DNA of 64,000 bases, from contig NC_034409.1 in assembly GCF_002078875.1 (NCBI RefSeq), positions 13,679,111 through 13,743,110 on the forward strand, in the 5' to 3' direction. Source of the stretch: Numida meleagris. Lineage: Eukaryota > Chordata > Aves > Galliformes > Numididae. Positions 49,516 through 64,000 of the stretch are shown here, one piece after another; the first letter of the stretch is position 1; the number at the start of each line of letters is the position of its first letter. The notes under the pieces are model-generated. The model made no database searches. It was given only the letters and a program-made list of their open reading frames with translations, and had not been told where the DNA came from. Position numbers and translations under genes: made by a program.

Positions 49516-52500
49516 AAAAAAATCCCTGTTAGTCCTTCACTAATGGAAAATCATGGCAAGCCCAGCTCTTTTATTTCCCACCTGGCTTGCCCAGCTGCTG
49601 ATTGCCAGGCACTAGCTGGCCAACCAAGCTGAACTCGGAGGCAGTGCCACACGCGCTGCCTGCCCAGCTAGCACAGCACAAACATTGGGGTAGCTGCAGG
49701 AGAAGCTCAGATCTTCACACAGATGGCCACTGACTTCAGCAAGGGAGGCTCAGCACTGCAGTAGGTAGGCTTAAGAGAAAAGAACAGCTGCACTTACTGA
49801 GGGGGGCCCAGTGAAGATCAGCAGACAAGAAAGGTATTAAGATAAGAGTTGGTGGGCATAGGAAGAGAATTGGAAGTACTTGGGATTTGTGATGTCAAGT
49901 AGAGAGGTGTAACTACAGCAAATGCAAAAGAGAACCAAGGTTACTACAGAGGCAAGAAATCTGTGATATAGGATTACATAAACAAAACCAAAATTTTTCA
50001 TACAACTTCTCTTTTTGTGCAGTACTCTGAGATGTGTAATAGTGCTTAATTATTTACTTTGCATTCATTTTCCTTTATCTCTCCTTTATCAAAGTGATAT
50101 TTTTATAGCACATCTCATATGCTATATATTTACATATAATGTAAGGAATAAGGAGATTGGTATTGTAACAATACTTTCTATAAATCTTAGAAAAATGCTA
50201 CTGATGCAGTCATCAGGAAGGAAAAGATAATTCCTTTTTTTTTTTTTTTTCCCAACCTTGAAATACATGTTCTCTGAAATATTTGTGTAAGATCTCTCCT
50301 TCCTGGTACCTTTTTTTAACTACTTCAGAATACAGTGAGAATTTCTGTAACAAAGAAAGACCAGACCTTGCAAATGCTATCAAAGCCTTTTCAATGATTT
50401 CAGCTAAAATTTCTATTCAATATACAATGTTACATAGCTTCGTCCACTTAAACATAAATAAAAGCTTCTTGAGCTTCTTCAGTGAGAGCAGGTATAGGGG
50501 TTCTTTTCAGAAGCAATGACAGCTTTCTAATGAAATGTTGAATAAACATCTAAACAAATAAAGCTGAAAGCTGCTGTGCAGACCACTAACACTGCGGACA
50601 CTACTTTAAGAAGATTTAACCTGAAGAGATCTTTACAAAGACAAGCAACAAATGAGAAGTTTCTTGTTATCTAATACTGCTTTCCTCAGCACTGAGATCA
50701 TTTAACAAAATGCTCATAGAATAGTTAAAGGCCATATAGACTTTCTGTAAAAAAACAAAGTACTTGAATTTTAACACAAAGCTAATTCCTGTCGCCTTTT
50801 GCAAATAGAAAGAGCCGCCTTCTCCAAATCCACTGCTGTCACACTAGGACAGCTACTTGTAAGCATCCCCTCAACGCACAGATCTAAGCACCACCTTCTG
50901 AATTCCAAAGTCATTCATTTTTGTGGAAAAAGATACAAAATGTGATTTAATTGAGGCATCACCAGATTAGCACTAAATTTGTGCCTTGTCACTTCCTGGC
51001 TGCTGCTAATAAGCTTGGAAATCACCTGAGCAGCAGCAAGGTCCAGAGCACGGCAGCAGTTTTATGAATTCATCACTTTTGCATTGAAGTTACCTTAACA
51101 AAGAGCAATGGTTACTCCTCTCTACAGACCACACAAAGCAATCCAGTGTAGCCCAGTAAACACGCTGCTGCCTTTGCTTATAACTGGCCACGAGCTTTGT
51201 GCTCCATTTCTAACACGGGCACTGGGATTTACCAAGCTTTGCCTGCACTTGTCTCAGCCTGCCTGGAGATTTGTTTTCAGTATTTAACAGCAACAGACCA
51301 CTGATCAAATGACTACCACTTGCTAGATGCAGCTGTAGGTTAGCTTAGTATAACCATTTGTTGCAACAACTACTGTGTGTGTCTGTAACTAACACAGCAA
51401 TAAATATTAGTTATTCTGTGTTAAATGAACTACTTAATATGCGGAATAAAAAGCAGCATAAAGCAGTAAAGAAGTGAAAAAGTGCAGAGGATGAGGACAG
51501 TCACAGGACGATACAGAGGCCCAGAGCTACTGACAATTCACCTGTGGTCAGCAACAGGTCCAAGGACTGTAGCCAGGAGCTGGGTAAAGGGGTAACAAGG
51601 ATAACAAAGAAAACAAAGAACACACACCACTATACAGAAATCACCACAGATTAACTTGGATTAAACAACCGGGGCAGTTTTCAGAGTCAAGAGGAACAAA
51701 ATGTCAGCATCCTGATGATCCTGACTCTGCAAACAGTGACCATTTCTTCTGTTCTTAACAAAATCTTGAGCAGAACGGGTTCGAGCAACCTATTTGAAAT
51801 TGGGATGCAACAAGGCAGTAAGGAGAGGCTCTCAGAGTCAGGAGAAGGAATAAAGATGGATGCACAAGCGGGTCTTCTCTCTGAGAAGACACAGGTCCAA
51901 GCCTCATTTCTACAGTACTGCAGCACCCAGTGGCTGAGGTCTACGCTGCCAGTATGGGAGATGAGTGGGGAAGAACTTCAGGCTGAGAAAGAACATAGCT
52001 GGCATATGAGAGCCCTAACCAGATTCCATCACTCACAGCCTCTATAAAGAAGAGTTCAGAACACGGTTCATTTATTGTCCTCTAAATAAGAGGTTAAACA
52101 ATGTATTGCTAGGAAAGGGAATAGCAAACAATTTTTTTTAATATAAATTCACATACATGTGCATATACACTGTATATGTCACTTGTATATGCCACTGGGA
52201 CACATCACCATTCACATACATTTTATTCTTGGTATAAATTTATTTTCAGCAAATCTGAGCTTTGCTGTTCTCCATCGCTGCTGATAGAAAACAGAAATTA
52301 ATATCAGGAAATAGGATGAAGGTGCTTTTAATTCCTGATTAAGTTTTAATTCCACACAACTTATGATAACTCAGTTTGAAGGAAGCCACCTTAAACAGAA
52401 ACAAAGCAGCTTGCTCCCTCATACTTGCCTATAACACCACCATGCTTTGAGGAGTATGCCACAGGAAGCCAGCCCACAAAGAAAGGCAGGATTATTACGC

Positions 52501-55500
52501 CAAAAAAAAGCCACAAAAAAACAAAAAGTGGGGGGATCAACATTTTTATAGCTACTGAAACGCTCAGATTGCCAACCTCATCCCTGCTATTGGACTGTTA
52601 TCCTCACAGAGGGGTAAGAGACTCAGTTGAAATCACATACAAAGATCCCCAAATGAAGTTGCTTATGTAAAGGCAATATTTTATTTAAATATACATACAC
52701 ATGCACTGTTTATTATCAACACCAATCACCTACGAAATATGAAATACACCGTTTTTGTTAAAGTCATATTTTCTCAAAATGAAAATGGTAGCAAAGTCAA
52801 TTCCGTATTACCAATTGCGGGAACAAATTAAGGATACCAACACTGAAAAAGAATCAAACCTTTCTATCATCGTGTGATGTTATTTTCAAACACGTGCCTT
52901 ACTACTGATGTAAAATTCATGGCACCAAACTGAAATATTGCTGCGGAACAAGATTGGAATAGGAGCCTTGGGAAGCAGCCTCTCAGAAGCAGCTATCAGC
53001 CCATCTTCCTGCTCCGCAGCAATCACTGCAAAAATCAACCATGCCAGTTCCCAACGCTCCACCGTGCAGAGTTCACACTAATTTAAGCCTTGCGCAGCTT
53101 CAGTTCAAGTCCATATGTCAGGCTGTGAACTCTGATAAGGACGAAGCCAGCACGCATTCTGTTCCATTGCCCTTGCGCAGAACTATGTCTTCAAAACACT
53201 CTGAATAAATGAACAGGACAGGCAAGTTCCCCACATTTTCTCCGCTACACTCTGATACTATGAGAGAAGTATCAGACATCCTACCTGTTTTGGTTCTGCT
53301 TTTTTAACTGTTTGCTAATTCTTGCAAGAAGTAGGGTCTGATCACCAGCAAATTAACACACTTCAAATGTTTGGTTTGCTGTGGTATAATGAGTTCACTT
53401 ACAGCATCAGAAGGTATTAAATGCACATGTTTCCTATGATCAGGCACACCACACCAGCATTTAGCAAGCTGTCCCAAAAACAAGATATGTCAGAGAACTA
53501 GCATACACATCATTATAAACTGGAACACCTAAGAACTATTATATACAACGTCAATAGTTTTGTGTTGGAAAATGTAAGGCATTGTTTGGGTGGCTGGGTT
53601 TGTTTTGCTGGGTTTTTTTTGTTTTTTTTTTTTTTATCTTTTTCTTAAATTTCTTTGAATTCACTACCTCAACACACTCACTCTTCCACTGTCTGTTATT
53701 TACGTTGCAGGTGCTGAGGTGCTTTCAGTTTTGGTTGTACCAAGTGCTTTATCACTACACTCTCCAAAACCTCACGCTTCTGCACTCCAAAGCAACAAAC
53801 TGATTCTGTGCGTAGTTGTTTCCAGTACTCATTTTCTTTGGCTCTCTTGCAACTGCAGCAGCTCAGGCACACATCTCTGGGCTCCCAGCTGATCTGAGGT
53901 CACAGAAGCTGGCAGCAGACACAGACCGTTCCACATACAAACACCAGAATGAATGAGAAGGCTCAAGGCCGCCTTGCCAAGGGAAGTCAGCTACATCTGG
54001 GGATTGAGACATTGAAACAGCAGCAAAAGAGAAGTAGCAGAGCCCACAGGCCAGCTGTGGGACTGCTGGCCACGCATTCCCATGGACTAGCAGGAAGAGA
54101 AAACCCCTAATTTAGCAGAAAGAATGACAGATCAAAATTACCAACTGCTCTACCAAATTCACCCAGCAGTGTCAACTCATACTAGTGTCTAACTTGACAC
54201 CTTCGGCCATAATGGCTAAGCATCTTAAAACTAGGCCGACCACATCTGGTGCCTCTGACACTGTCCTGTACTCTCCTACAAAACATACTGAGACAGAAGG
54301 AGCTTTCCATGAAAGGATATTTCAAATAAATCTAAATGAAAACAAAGCATTTGGTTGAATCAAATATCCCTAAAAGTAAGCACAGTCCACTGATCTTCTC
54401 CAATTCTATTATCCAAATCACTTTCCCTTCTAATCACCAGTGGTCTACAATGTGAATTCTGTATATTAAGCCTAACATGTGGAAAACGCTACGACAAGAA
54501 ACAGAAAAGTGTAAGAGTAAAGCTAGATATTTTCCCCTCAGTACACATCTTGACCTTTAATTTATTGTAATGTTCTTTTCAACTGCGGCTACTGAAAACA
54601 GGCTTTGCACCAGTCTGGCAAAGTGGAGGGCAAGGTTTAAGACGCAGCAGTCTTAAGGGCAGGGGAAGGGACTCTGGTGTACTCTGAGTTTAGCTTGAGG
54701 TCTTCACTCCTACGACAGACACCCTCATTATATAGAACAGGCATTTCTGGCCTCAAAAGTAAGCATTAAAGAATACAGTTATTCTATTTCTCAGTAGTAA
54801 TAACATGAAAAATCATTTGATTTTCTGCACTGTGTTTCATGTAGAATACGCAGGAGTTTTGCTACTTTTGCTTTAACATTCTAAGATAAACTCATCAATC
54901 TTCAACAATACTTGTTTTTAGACAATTGAGGGAAATCAGGTCTACTGAATACATAGCTTTTACCTAGTTTATAGATGCTGGATTTACTAAACAGCAACAC
55001 AACTTGGAATAGCAGTAAGAATCCAATACTTAAAAGTAACCGTTCCATATTAAATATCAAAGTAGTTATTGAACATGTATCTGGTGAATTAAAAGTTTGG
55101 TACCCTCAGCCTCACATTTTAAGCCAACTTGATATTAACGCTGCGTTTTCACATCCAGCTTCGCTAAGAGCTTTGACTGTGACTTAACTCCCTGTTCCCA
55201 AGACTGCCAGTCCCTGATTAAAGAGCTACTCCATAAAACACATAATGCTGGAAGCACCTACCAAAACTGCTGTGTTATCTTCTCAAAACTGTTGACACAA
55301 TGCATGATTTACAAGTTGATATAGTGCAAGCATTTCTGTGAAACGCCAAGTTACATTAGAAAAAGAAAAAAAGCACAGCTCTTAATCGAATTCTAGTTGA
55401 ATGCTATTAAAGTCCTCAATCAGTGTTGTGAGATGCAGAAACCAACCTGTGCTGGAACACTGTGCTACTAATATACAAAACACGTAGCCCCCAAGGAACA

Positions 55501-58500
55501 GAACTGCCTTAAAAAACAAGACAACAGAGGTAAAACGATTTTGGATACTCTTATCTGCAAAGATGATTCTTATTCTTTTGACCTAGATCTCATAATAGTA
55601 TCACAAAGCTTCTGCTCCCTTTCAAGTTTCCCTGACACTGCTAAGATTTTAAACCATTCCCATCTGGGAAGAGATTCTTGGATCTGTCACACTGTGCCTT
55701 GTGGCACCACAAAAGGGAACTTGAAAGAAGTTTAAGTTTCTGATTCCCTCAGGACTCCCTATTTCATAAAATGCTGAAGTACGACTGCTATGCTAGAAAG
55801 AAAAAAAGGATCTTAACTATCTGAATAACCTCGGTCTGACCAAATCATTAGTTTTGTTTTGTAATTCAGAGTTACGCAGCCACAAACCAGACAGCAAAGT
55901 GATGCCTGTGTATTAGAAAACCTCAAAAGCAAAGCCTCCCTTTTAATCACTTATCCTCTACCTCTGTCAGTCTTTTGCTCTTGATTATTCAGGGGAGATG
56001 TAAAGCTATTGTCCTTCCCAGAGCCCAAAGCCCAGCGCAGCCTGTAATTCTGTGATTGACACTTGCGCAAGGCAGGTTGAAATAACAAGACTGAAATTCC
56101 TCAGGCATCTTAATTCCTATTTCTCAGGCGAGTGAATTACCAAGCTCCTGTGTAGCCATGAGAACCGGAGCTTTAAAACAGAGCTAGTGGTACACAGCAA
56201 CAGAGGCAAACACTTACACTGACAATCTGAAGTCCCAGCCACACCTTGGCATCACACTCAGACCTGCAGATGGCATCGAAGTCTATGGGAAAAGGAGCAT
56301 TTCCAGCACTCCCATTACTTCAGCACGTCGTACTCATCGGCTAAGGCACGCCTGCAGCCCTTTTTTCTTTACCCCAGTCTACTGGGGTTCACAAATGCTC
56401 TTTTCAAACACATATTCTACTCATTCAGTGCAGAATATGAGTTAGTAGTTAACTTCAGTTTCACAGCTCCTCCCTGCTTACAGAACAGCACGTTAGATAA
56501 CTCCAGCCTTTTTGCATCTAGGCTTACCGATACTGGTCACAGGTGCTGTCAGATGCTGCAAGTGATCTTGTGGGGAGGTCTTACAAATCAAAGAGCTGCC
56601 ACACTAATTCACATCAAATGCCCATCCAGGCCAGCATCATACAGCTAGGTGCCAGAAACATGTTCAGAGATAAGTACAAAAGTGGCTCTAAATTAGGAAA
56701 AACTTCCACGACTGTTTCAGCAAACACTTGCTGGGAAAGTCTGACTGCATATGCACCTACTATAATACACCTAAGAGCTACTGATGGTTCTAGTATTCTC
56801 ATTACAACTTGGCCTCTACAGCATATGGCAAAGATTATTCTGCTGCTCATACTGCATTAAAAATAGATATATCTTTGCATGGAAGTCATTCTCTGAACAA
56901 CATTGTTTTGTAACAAAAAAATGGCAAGTTATTTGATATTCACATTCTATACCAGTTATAATTTTTTCAGGCACAACCACAAGATATCCCTTAACTATCT
57001 TTGCATGTCTGAAAAGCGCCAGTCATAAATGAAGCTGTCCAATCTCCTTGACCACCTTTGCGGTCTCCTCCTTTGAGCAATTTTGTGTTCTACCACATTG
57101 TTCTTGAGACAGTAAGATGAGAACCATGTAACATGAGCACAAATATCAAGAACTATTTAAACAGTCACGTAAATTATTTAGCTCCCAAATATTAAAATAG
57201 TTGTGCAAGAAGTTGTGCAAATCCCTTCCACTCAGGGATTTTCTTAATTTGAATATTTAAATGGTTCCTAAATGCCCCCACCATTTTACCCTTTTATTGT
57301 TTTTAAATTAGTCTGCTCTTACATTCGTGCTTTTCAACAGTCGTATCTGGAATTGGACATTTTGCTCTATTAAAATTTCCCTTGCACAGTTGGTCAGGAA
57401 GATCCCTAACACAATATTCCTTCCAAGTAGCTGTGGAATTTCAATCCATAAAGAACAATCTTTCGAGGCAGCTCATGCTTAACGTGTTTCACTCTGTGCT
57501 TTAAGATAAAGCTCACTTCTTCTACTTGAGCACTCCGTCCCTGCTGTAAAGCTTGCTCCCTACAACATCACTTCCTGCTCATCACACCTCTGAGGCTGTG
57601 CATCACTAGCCCCTTTTCAAACAGAAATACAAGTCCACTGGTGTTACTGTATAATAGTTCCTTTTATTTGTCTTGTTTAAATAAAGTTGTCTCGCTGTGT
57701 ACCTCCCTAACCTGCCCCCTTACCTGCACTTAACTGGCATTCTTTCAATTACTTTCCACATGAATCATAATCCCTTACTTTCTTCAGGGATTCAGTTTTC
57801 TTTCTGCGGGATACACGATCTCAAAATACCCAAAGGCAGTAAGCAACGATTGGCTCCTCCTGCTCTGGTAGGAGGGAAAAATAAAACTTGCTGTCTCAAT
57901 GCAGTTTCAGAGTTCCCTGTTGTTCAACAGCACAAACCCAGCCTGGCTCATTGCCCGCAGCTCAGCAGGACAAACCCAGGCCAAAGCCTAAGCTTCTGAA
58001 GCTGCTCAAAAGGAATTCAGAATTTTACACCTGAATCTTTCACAAACAGTTTAGGCAGGGAAGTCCTGAATCAAAAGCAGCTCTGTAGAGCAAACAGCTG
58101 CTTCTTTCTTACGCAGGCTAGAGGAGGAAGGAGGCATCCTGCTCTGCTGACTCCACGCGCTGCCCTGAAGACACAGTTCAATTATGCGCTTCCTCCTCTT
58201 ACCGCAACCTCGCAGGCAGCCGGTCACAGGGGCACTGCAGCCATACACGTCTGCAAACTCAGTGCAGCTACCGAGGACACTCTTCTACAATTACTTCAAA
58301 CAAACCAATGCAGGTGACACAGAGTGAATAATGTCATGCGTAGGTGACAACAGCAGGAGGGCTGCAAGTGGGGGACAAGAACAACAATCAAGTGAAGAAA
58401 TTACCAGGGAGAAGGGAGAGAGAAAATAGAAGAAACAGATCAATGAAGAAAGAAAACAAACACATCCCCAGAGAGAATTTTATTCAGAACCATGAATACA

Positions 58501-59613
58501 AGAACTGTATCATTTTAGAACAGTTTCAAAATTAGTAAGCAACTGAATTTAGTATCAGAATTTAAGACAGAGATATTGTACCTAGACAGTTCCGACCTCC
58601 ATCTCAGCAAAAAAACCAATAGAAATATTAAACCTTTTTCCTCAGGGATAGGAAAATATAATTGACAGTTAACTATGGAATTCTCACTTCCATTTTCAAA
58701 AACTGCAAACAAAGCATTGACAATAGCTAAAGGCAATTGGAGCCCTTGATTCTTTTAGCCTCCTACATTTGAATTATTGACTTGGAATTGACTAGCTTTA
58801 GTTGAGGAAAAATAGTAAGGCACTAACACTATCAAGAAACATTATCTCACAGGAGTCTCCTCTGTGGTTTGTCTTTAACCAGCAAGTCCAAGATAACATT
58901 CCTTTAGCATTAACACCCAGAGACTCCCCAGAATATGACTTCATTACACAGGACTTCACACAGAAGTTAAAAATATGCCAGCTGATTTGCTGGACAGAAC
59001 TAAAACGTGGTATTTAAATTTACACACTGTTTTTAATCACAGGATTTCCAAATACCCAGGCTAAACTAAAAATGGTACACAGTTAACTCAAAAAAAGGTA
59101 CTACACTTACAGAGGTTCATTTTGAAACTTACTTATCATCTTTTCAGCCCAAAACTTACTCACAATGTCTTCTGTTAAACACAGAAGCTTTTTCTATGGT
59201 TAATTTCCACTCCAACAGATATAGATTGTTGCAATTACTCTCCATCACGTGTGCTTTATTACGCTTATCGTTCCAGCCAATTCTCCACATATATAATCAG
59301 GAAACCATCCAAACACAGTAGTTCCCAGCAATGGAGCTCATCCTAAAGGATGTATTACTGATGTAGAGAAGGGGGCACAAGAGAAGAATACTACCTGACT
59401 GTTCTGCTTACAACATGCTACAACATGACTGCTGAATTAAAAGGGAGAAATAAGAAAGTAAGGGTGAGGGTCATAAAAACAAAAAAGTACAGACAGGAAA
59501 ACCAGAAGGCAAGGATTATCACTTCAAATAGGAAAGCCAATGGTATTTTAAAGATATGAATACTGGGAAGTGTAAAGACAGGTGTAAAGGCACTTTTTTG
59601 CTTCAAATCTTAG

Positions 59614-59640
59614 TTTTTTCTTTCTTTCTTTCTTTCTTTT
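59614..59640. repeat. (TTTC)n microsatellite
   Basis: There are five to six TTTC units in a T-rich context, equal to GAAA on the minus strand. It is a simple repeat with no visible link to a retroelement tail. Confidence 0.9.
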
Positions 59641-60801
59641 TAACTGCCTAACAAAATAGAGCCTCAATACCAAAGTCACCACAGTGAAACAGAATTAGTG
59701 ATTGCTTATTATATAACAGGCTAGATTACAAAGTTATGAGTTGGACAGAATGACAATAGTATTCATTAAGAAAAGGAACTGATCATGAATCCAACAGCTA
59801 TAGAGCTATGTTGTCATTATTAACCATCCTATCCCTTTCTTCTTTCTGTACAGGACTGAGATTGCCTCACTTGCTTTCATCAGATACTGGCAAAACTTGG
59901 GGTACTGTCCTTCAGAATCTTTCCTAGTCTTCTTTAAATGCAATTTAAAAATGAACACTGCTTTCTCTGACAGTCTTCATTGAACCATTCCAAGGCCAAA
60001 AAAGAAACAATACATGGCCCACACTGTTGATACAATTCTTAAATTCTGAATCCAAATTATTATCTTGGTTTTATATCACACCATCCAGGACAGAAAGGTA
60101 CCACTCTGAGAACCACACAGAACCAAAAAACAATTTCCACTGACCAGCCCTCTTATGCAGCTTTTCTCTCGATACAATTCAACGCATCAGGATGTAAAAG
60201 ACTGTCTCAAGCTCATGTTAGAAGTACATCATGCACTGAAGATTTTTCAGGAACCTACAGCTATACACACTGCTTAAGAAAAGCATAAGGTCGTATTTCA
60301 GATTCCTTCCATGGGGGATGACACCTCTATCAATAGAGGGGACTCACTGTTTTATTCCTGAATTTGAGAAAGCTTTAAAGCACTACAAAAATTGTGAGGT
60401 ATGACACAGAAGTGTTCTTCAAGGGAAAATTTTCCTTCTGAGAGCTTTTTTGGGGCAGACCTGTGTCAACAAGCACAAAGGGACACCTGACTGTATGTTT
60501 TATGTCACCATTTACACTCACAGACCATGAACGCCTTACAACTGAGGGGCAGATACAAGACTGCCTCCAACTCTGAGAACATATGATCATTCTCAAACAG
60601 GAATGCTCAGAGGTATACAGAGAGCCTTGGGTCAGCCAACAGAACCCATCCAGCAAACAAACACCTATGTGCACGGAAACTATCCAAGAGATGATGCTCT
60701 TAAGAAAAACAGCTTAGTTGCGACAGTGATTGTTTTGTCTAAGCATAACAAACATTTGAGGAAGCATTAAAACACTTTTGTAATTTCCTGACACCAACCA
60801 T

Positions 60802-60849
60802 CTAGTCTTCCTCATCCATACCCAGACCCTGGCTTTCTTCAAAGAAGGA
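60802..60849 (-). CDS. Candidate short terminal exon with acidic C-terminus
   Basis: On the minus strand the acceptor-like TTTAAAACTATTTTAG is followed by SFFEESQGLGMDEED and a TAG stop. The next minus-strand AATAAA lies about 450 bp further on (near 60352), which would allow a 3' UTR. The acidic ending looks protein-like. However, the open part is only 15 codons, the pyrimidine tract is mediocre and no upstream exon was found. Chance is a real alternative. Confidence 0.15.
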   Translation of the reverse strand, partial: SFFEESQGLGMDEED

Positions 60850-63564
60850 CTAAAATAGTTTTAAAGTTCTATACACATTATTTTGTACACACGTTTGTGT
60901 ATACATACAAACACACCATACAGCAGATGATTTTAAGATCTAGCAGTATTTCCTAGTAGTATTTTCACTTCAAAGGGAAGTAGGAAAAGGAAGCTAGGTA
61001 AGTTTTACAGCTCATTGTCCTTCTCTTAGGCAGTCACAGCAAGAGACCAAAGAAAAACAGTTTTCAGTAGAGACATAGATTTACTCTTTTAATGCAGACG
61101 TTACAAAGGCAAATAGACCAGCATGCAATGAATATGCTCCAAGTACAGGTATGGTTACAAGCAGCATATGCAGTTTGCACTGCTGCCCCACGGCTCATTA
61201 GTTAAGATCACTTCTAGCTTGCTCTCTGAAAACACAATACCGAAGACAGCAACGCTTGAAAAACATAAACGAAATTTAGAACAAAAATCAGTTTTAAACA
61301 CAAAATCCTAAACAATGAATTAATAACACAAATGTCTTGTGCCTGCTCCTCAGCGGGACCAGCACTTCTCTAAATAAGGAAACTGAAATCATTTGATCTA
61401 ATGCAATGTTTTCACTGCCTCAGATTTCTACTTTAATGGAATATCTAGCTTTGCTAGACACACACTTCTGCTATACCTTCTATTGCAGAAAATGCCTGAG
61501 ATGTAATACTAACTTTAACTGAGAAACATCATGCTGCATGACAGCAACAAAAGAGCTGCATAGCTAGCGCAGCTGTGAGAACAGGTTTCTTTCCAAGTTT
61601 TACTTCTGTCCTATGTCAAGATAATCTGTGGCCACCAAAAAGAACAGTTTGTGCATCCTCCAACCATTTTTCCCCTCCCCACACAATAAATCATTAAAGC
61701 GGCCAAACAATATTTAGGACACCATCAAGAAGCCAAGCAATAGGAATGAATTCTCACACACTAACATGAAGGAAAGAATTTAGGTTATCCAAAACTAAAC
61801 ACTGCTGCGTCATATTATTTTTGTCAAACCCAATTAAATTTATGATACAATATGACATTCTCATTCATTCAGTAAAAGCTGCCATATATATCTTCAAACT
61901 TTAGTTTAAAAACAGAAGCCAATAATTTCCAGGCTATCTTCATCTTAATAACAAAAGGAAGACTTTCTATTTCAAAATCCACATCCAGGACTTGCCCATA
62001 AAATTTATTACCATCCTACCCTATAGTTACATTAAGTAAAAGTTAAACAAAAAAAACACGCTGCAGAAGGAGTGGCCCTGTCCTTCACCAGGGAATTACA
62101 CCCTAACCACTCATCCCAACACAACCTAAAACAGAAAAATTTCCCTTCCCAACTAAGGCACTCTTGTTTAATAGTTTTGTGCTGAACTACACTCTATTTA
62201 TTCAACAGTAATGTTATTTCATCAAATTATTAGAAATGAGATTAAGGTCTCAGATTCTATAGTCACTGCTTATTCAAAAAGGCATGAATCTTGACATTTG
62301 TAAGATAATAGACACACTGAGGCTTATATGACAATAACTACTTTTAGTGCACAACTTTGCAAATGGATCTTTTCAGCTTATGAGAAACTTTGGAGCCGTT
62401 CCCATTTCAGAAATTAGTTTTATTAGAGATGCATGTTGTTTTCTTTGTACATTACACCACGAATTAAAAAATGAACATATCTAGTCTGGTAATATACATG
62501 TGCTACTTTACATTGACACCTACTTTAGATTCGATAGGATTCCACAAAAAGTCTGGTATCTGTTATATCGTCACATTACAGAGGCGCACATTAGACTGAC
62601 TCAGACATTCAAGTTCAAACATCACATCTTCTACTTAAGTTTCTATAATCAGTCTATGAAATTATTCTTTAAAAAAGAACTGTTAGTATTATACCTAGAT
62701 AACTAAAGTCTACTTTGTTTCTTTCAGCCAGATCTTTCAGAATTCTTCTCTTTTTCTCCCAAAGCTTATGTATGCTAAGTGGGCAAGTAACCACGATTGA
62801 CAGACAGCTGCTGCCCTCTGGTACAGGTAGCCCAATGAAATCTTATGAAAATGTGACAGAAACAGGAAGGTAAAGTTGCAATTAAAGTATTCTTAGCAAG
62901 AAGGCAAAAGGTTATCAAGAAAGGAGACAAGAGCAGCAATCCCATCAACTTTACACTTTGTATAAACACCTAAAGCCAACGCTGAGCAGACTTCTTAAAT
63001 TTATCCACCCTGGGATGTGTATTTAGGATATTCGCATACTACAGCTTCAGACTACTGGTAGTCAAAAATAAAAAACAAACAAGACACATTTCACATAATA
63101 TGCATATATTGAGACATACTTTTACAAAAAGCAAATGAAAACAGTTTTCAGAAGCTCTGTAAGCAAAAAAATAAACTAATTAAAGTCACTGTAATGCTAT
63201 CCTCTGTACTACTGTAATACTACAGAAGGTTGAAAAGCACTGCACTACAGAAGCATTGACAAACAAAAGCAGTGAACCATTTTCACACTAATATACCATA
63301 GTGAAGTCATATAGCCAAAAAACTTGATAGCTGTGCAATACCTAACAGCCCCAAGAAGTTAGTTTACTGGAAGTGCACAGTACAGAAATCTGGTGCTTCC
63401 CAAGTTATCTACAATACATATTCCTCACTACTTTAAGGTGTCCCATGGCCATCACGACCTGTTCAGAAGTATTACTTAAAAGACAAAACCAAAAACTTAC
63501 TCTACAAGAAAAGTGAATTTGAAAAGGTAGTCTTAACCTCTGGATTTATGCACTTGATGATTCA

Positions 63565-63612
63565 GCTTGTTGATCATGAAGGTCTCTACCAACCTAAATG
63601 ATTCTGTGGTTC
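63565..63612 (+). mobile_element. CR1 LINE, 3' tail remnant
   Basis: This is a very short and worn CR1 end. GATCATGAAGGTCTCTACCA then ACCTAAATGATTCTGTGG correspond to the usual CR1 3' UTR block (GATCTTGGAGGTCTCTTCCA, ACCTTAATGATTCTGTGA). Weaker similarity extends leftward to about 63545. It is probably old. Confidence 0.75.
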
Positions 63613-64000
63613 ACATTGAAGTGTCCAACAGAATCACTTTTCTCTCCACACATCCATAGCCACACACTATCATCTGGATTTTTCTACACGCAAAGTTCTA
63701 TCCTTTAACTTTGAGTAGAAATTTACAGTAAACGTGTTAATGAACACAAATCACTGATTGCATATTCACTTGGGTTTTGTCATATTGATTTACAAATAAA
63801 GTCAAACCCAAGACAGAGGTTCAATTCAGCTGAAGACAATATTGGTGTGACTATAAAGAATAGCTTATCATTCTGCTGAATGCAAAACTTAGATGCCTCT
63901 CAGTTCCCCTGTTGCACAACTGAGCTCTACTAGTGCTGAGGACAGTAAACAAGCTTGAACATCTGCAAGCAAGTTTTTAATCTCTGAACACAGGCACAAG
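63613..64000. other. Non-coding end of the window
   Basis: This is AT-rich sequence in which I see no gene, repeat or regulatory motif. Confidence 0.6.

Larger units (their letters stand above)
49516..63564. other. Long non-coding stretch, no complete gene recognisable
   Basis: This is 14 kb of AT-rich sequence with a 16-T run (50235-50250), a T-rich tract (53608-53650) and a TTTC tract (59614-59640). GC-richer patches occur at 49540-49700, 53860-54070, 55990-56350 and 57830-58260, but none matches a repeat I know. A possible terminal exon on the minus strand at 60802 is listed separately. All other open frames are under 111 codons and look like chance. Confidence 0.5.

Noticed and set aside
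52140..52225. Repeated CATATACAC/TGTATATG words
   Set aside because: This is ordinary AT-rich near-repeat sequence. It has no regular period and no sign of a CRISPR or functional array.

Overview
The window looks like bird nuclear DNA, most likely from a galliform such as chicken. The support is eight pieces of the avian LINE CR1, several with the CR1 3' end of short ATTCTATG/ATTCTGTG-type repeats; a solo LTR beginning TGTCATGG and ending TTGACA; and a short mariner-derived element that resembles a chicken repeat family as I remember it. The rest is AT-rich single-copy-looking sequence with short open frames and no operons, ribosome binding sites or RNA genes. It reads as intronic or intergenic vertebrate DNA.

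Layout. 1-5345 is unique AT-rich sequence with an (AAAT)n tract. A CR1 tail lies at 5346-5570. A probable retroviral-type LTR with a TATA-like box, ATTAAA signal and (GT)n tract lies at about 8021-8850. A long CR1 piece is at 10020-10880. At 19731-20720 a CR1 copy is split by a complete 502-bp solo LTR (20044-20545) with a 5-bp target duplication. A GC-rich block at 32746-34450 holds a minisatellite of about 105-bp units and an unexplained open frame with an internal 12-residue repeat. It is bounded on the right by a CR1 piece (34453-34862). A mariner-derived element lies at 39075-39570. Further CR1 pieces are at 42330-42563, 46394-46940 (the best preserved), 49255-49515 and 63565-63612.

Genes. 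No complete protein-coding gene can be read. On the minus strand between 28008 and 14722 I find six short segments with splice-like borders. Joined in order, they keep one open frame across all five junctions. Three have strong splice sites and could be real exons of a gene transcribed right to left. I do not recognise the peptide, and some borders were chosen partly because they fitted. Other weak candidates are a 37-bp plus-strand microexon at 45220 and a short acidic C-terminal exon on the minus strand at 60802.

The features best supported by the sequence are the transposable elements and the minisatellite. The features most worth testing are the 33974-34439 open frame, its tandem-repeat neighbour, and the minus-strand exon chain.
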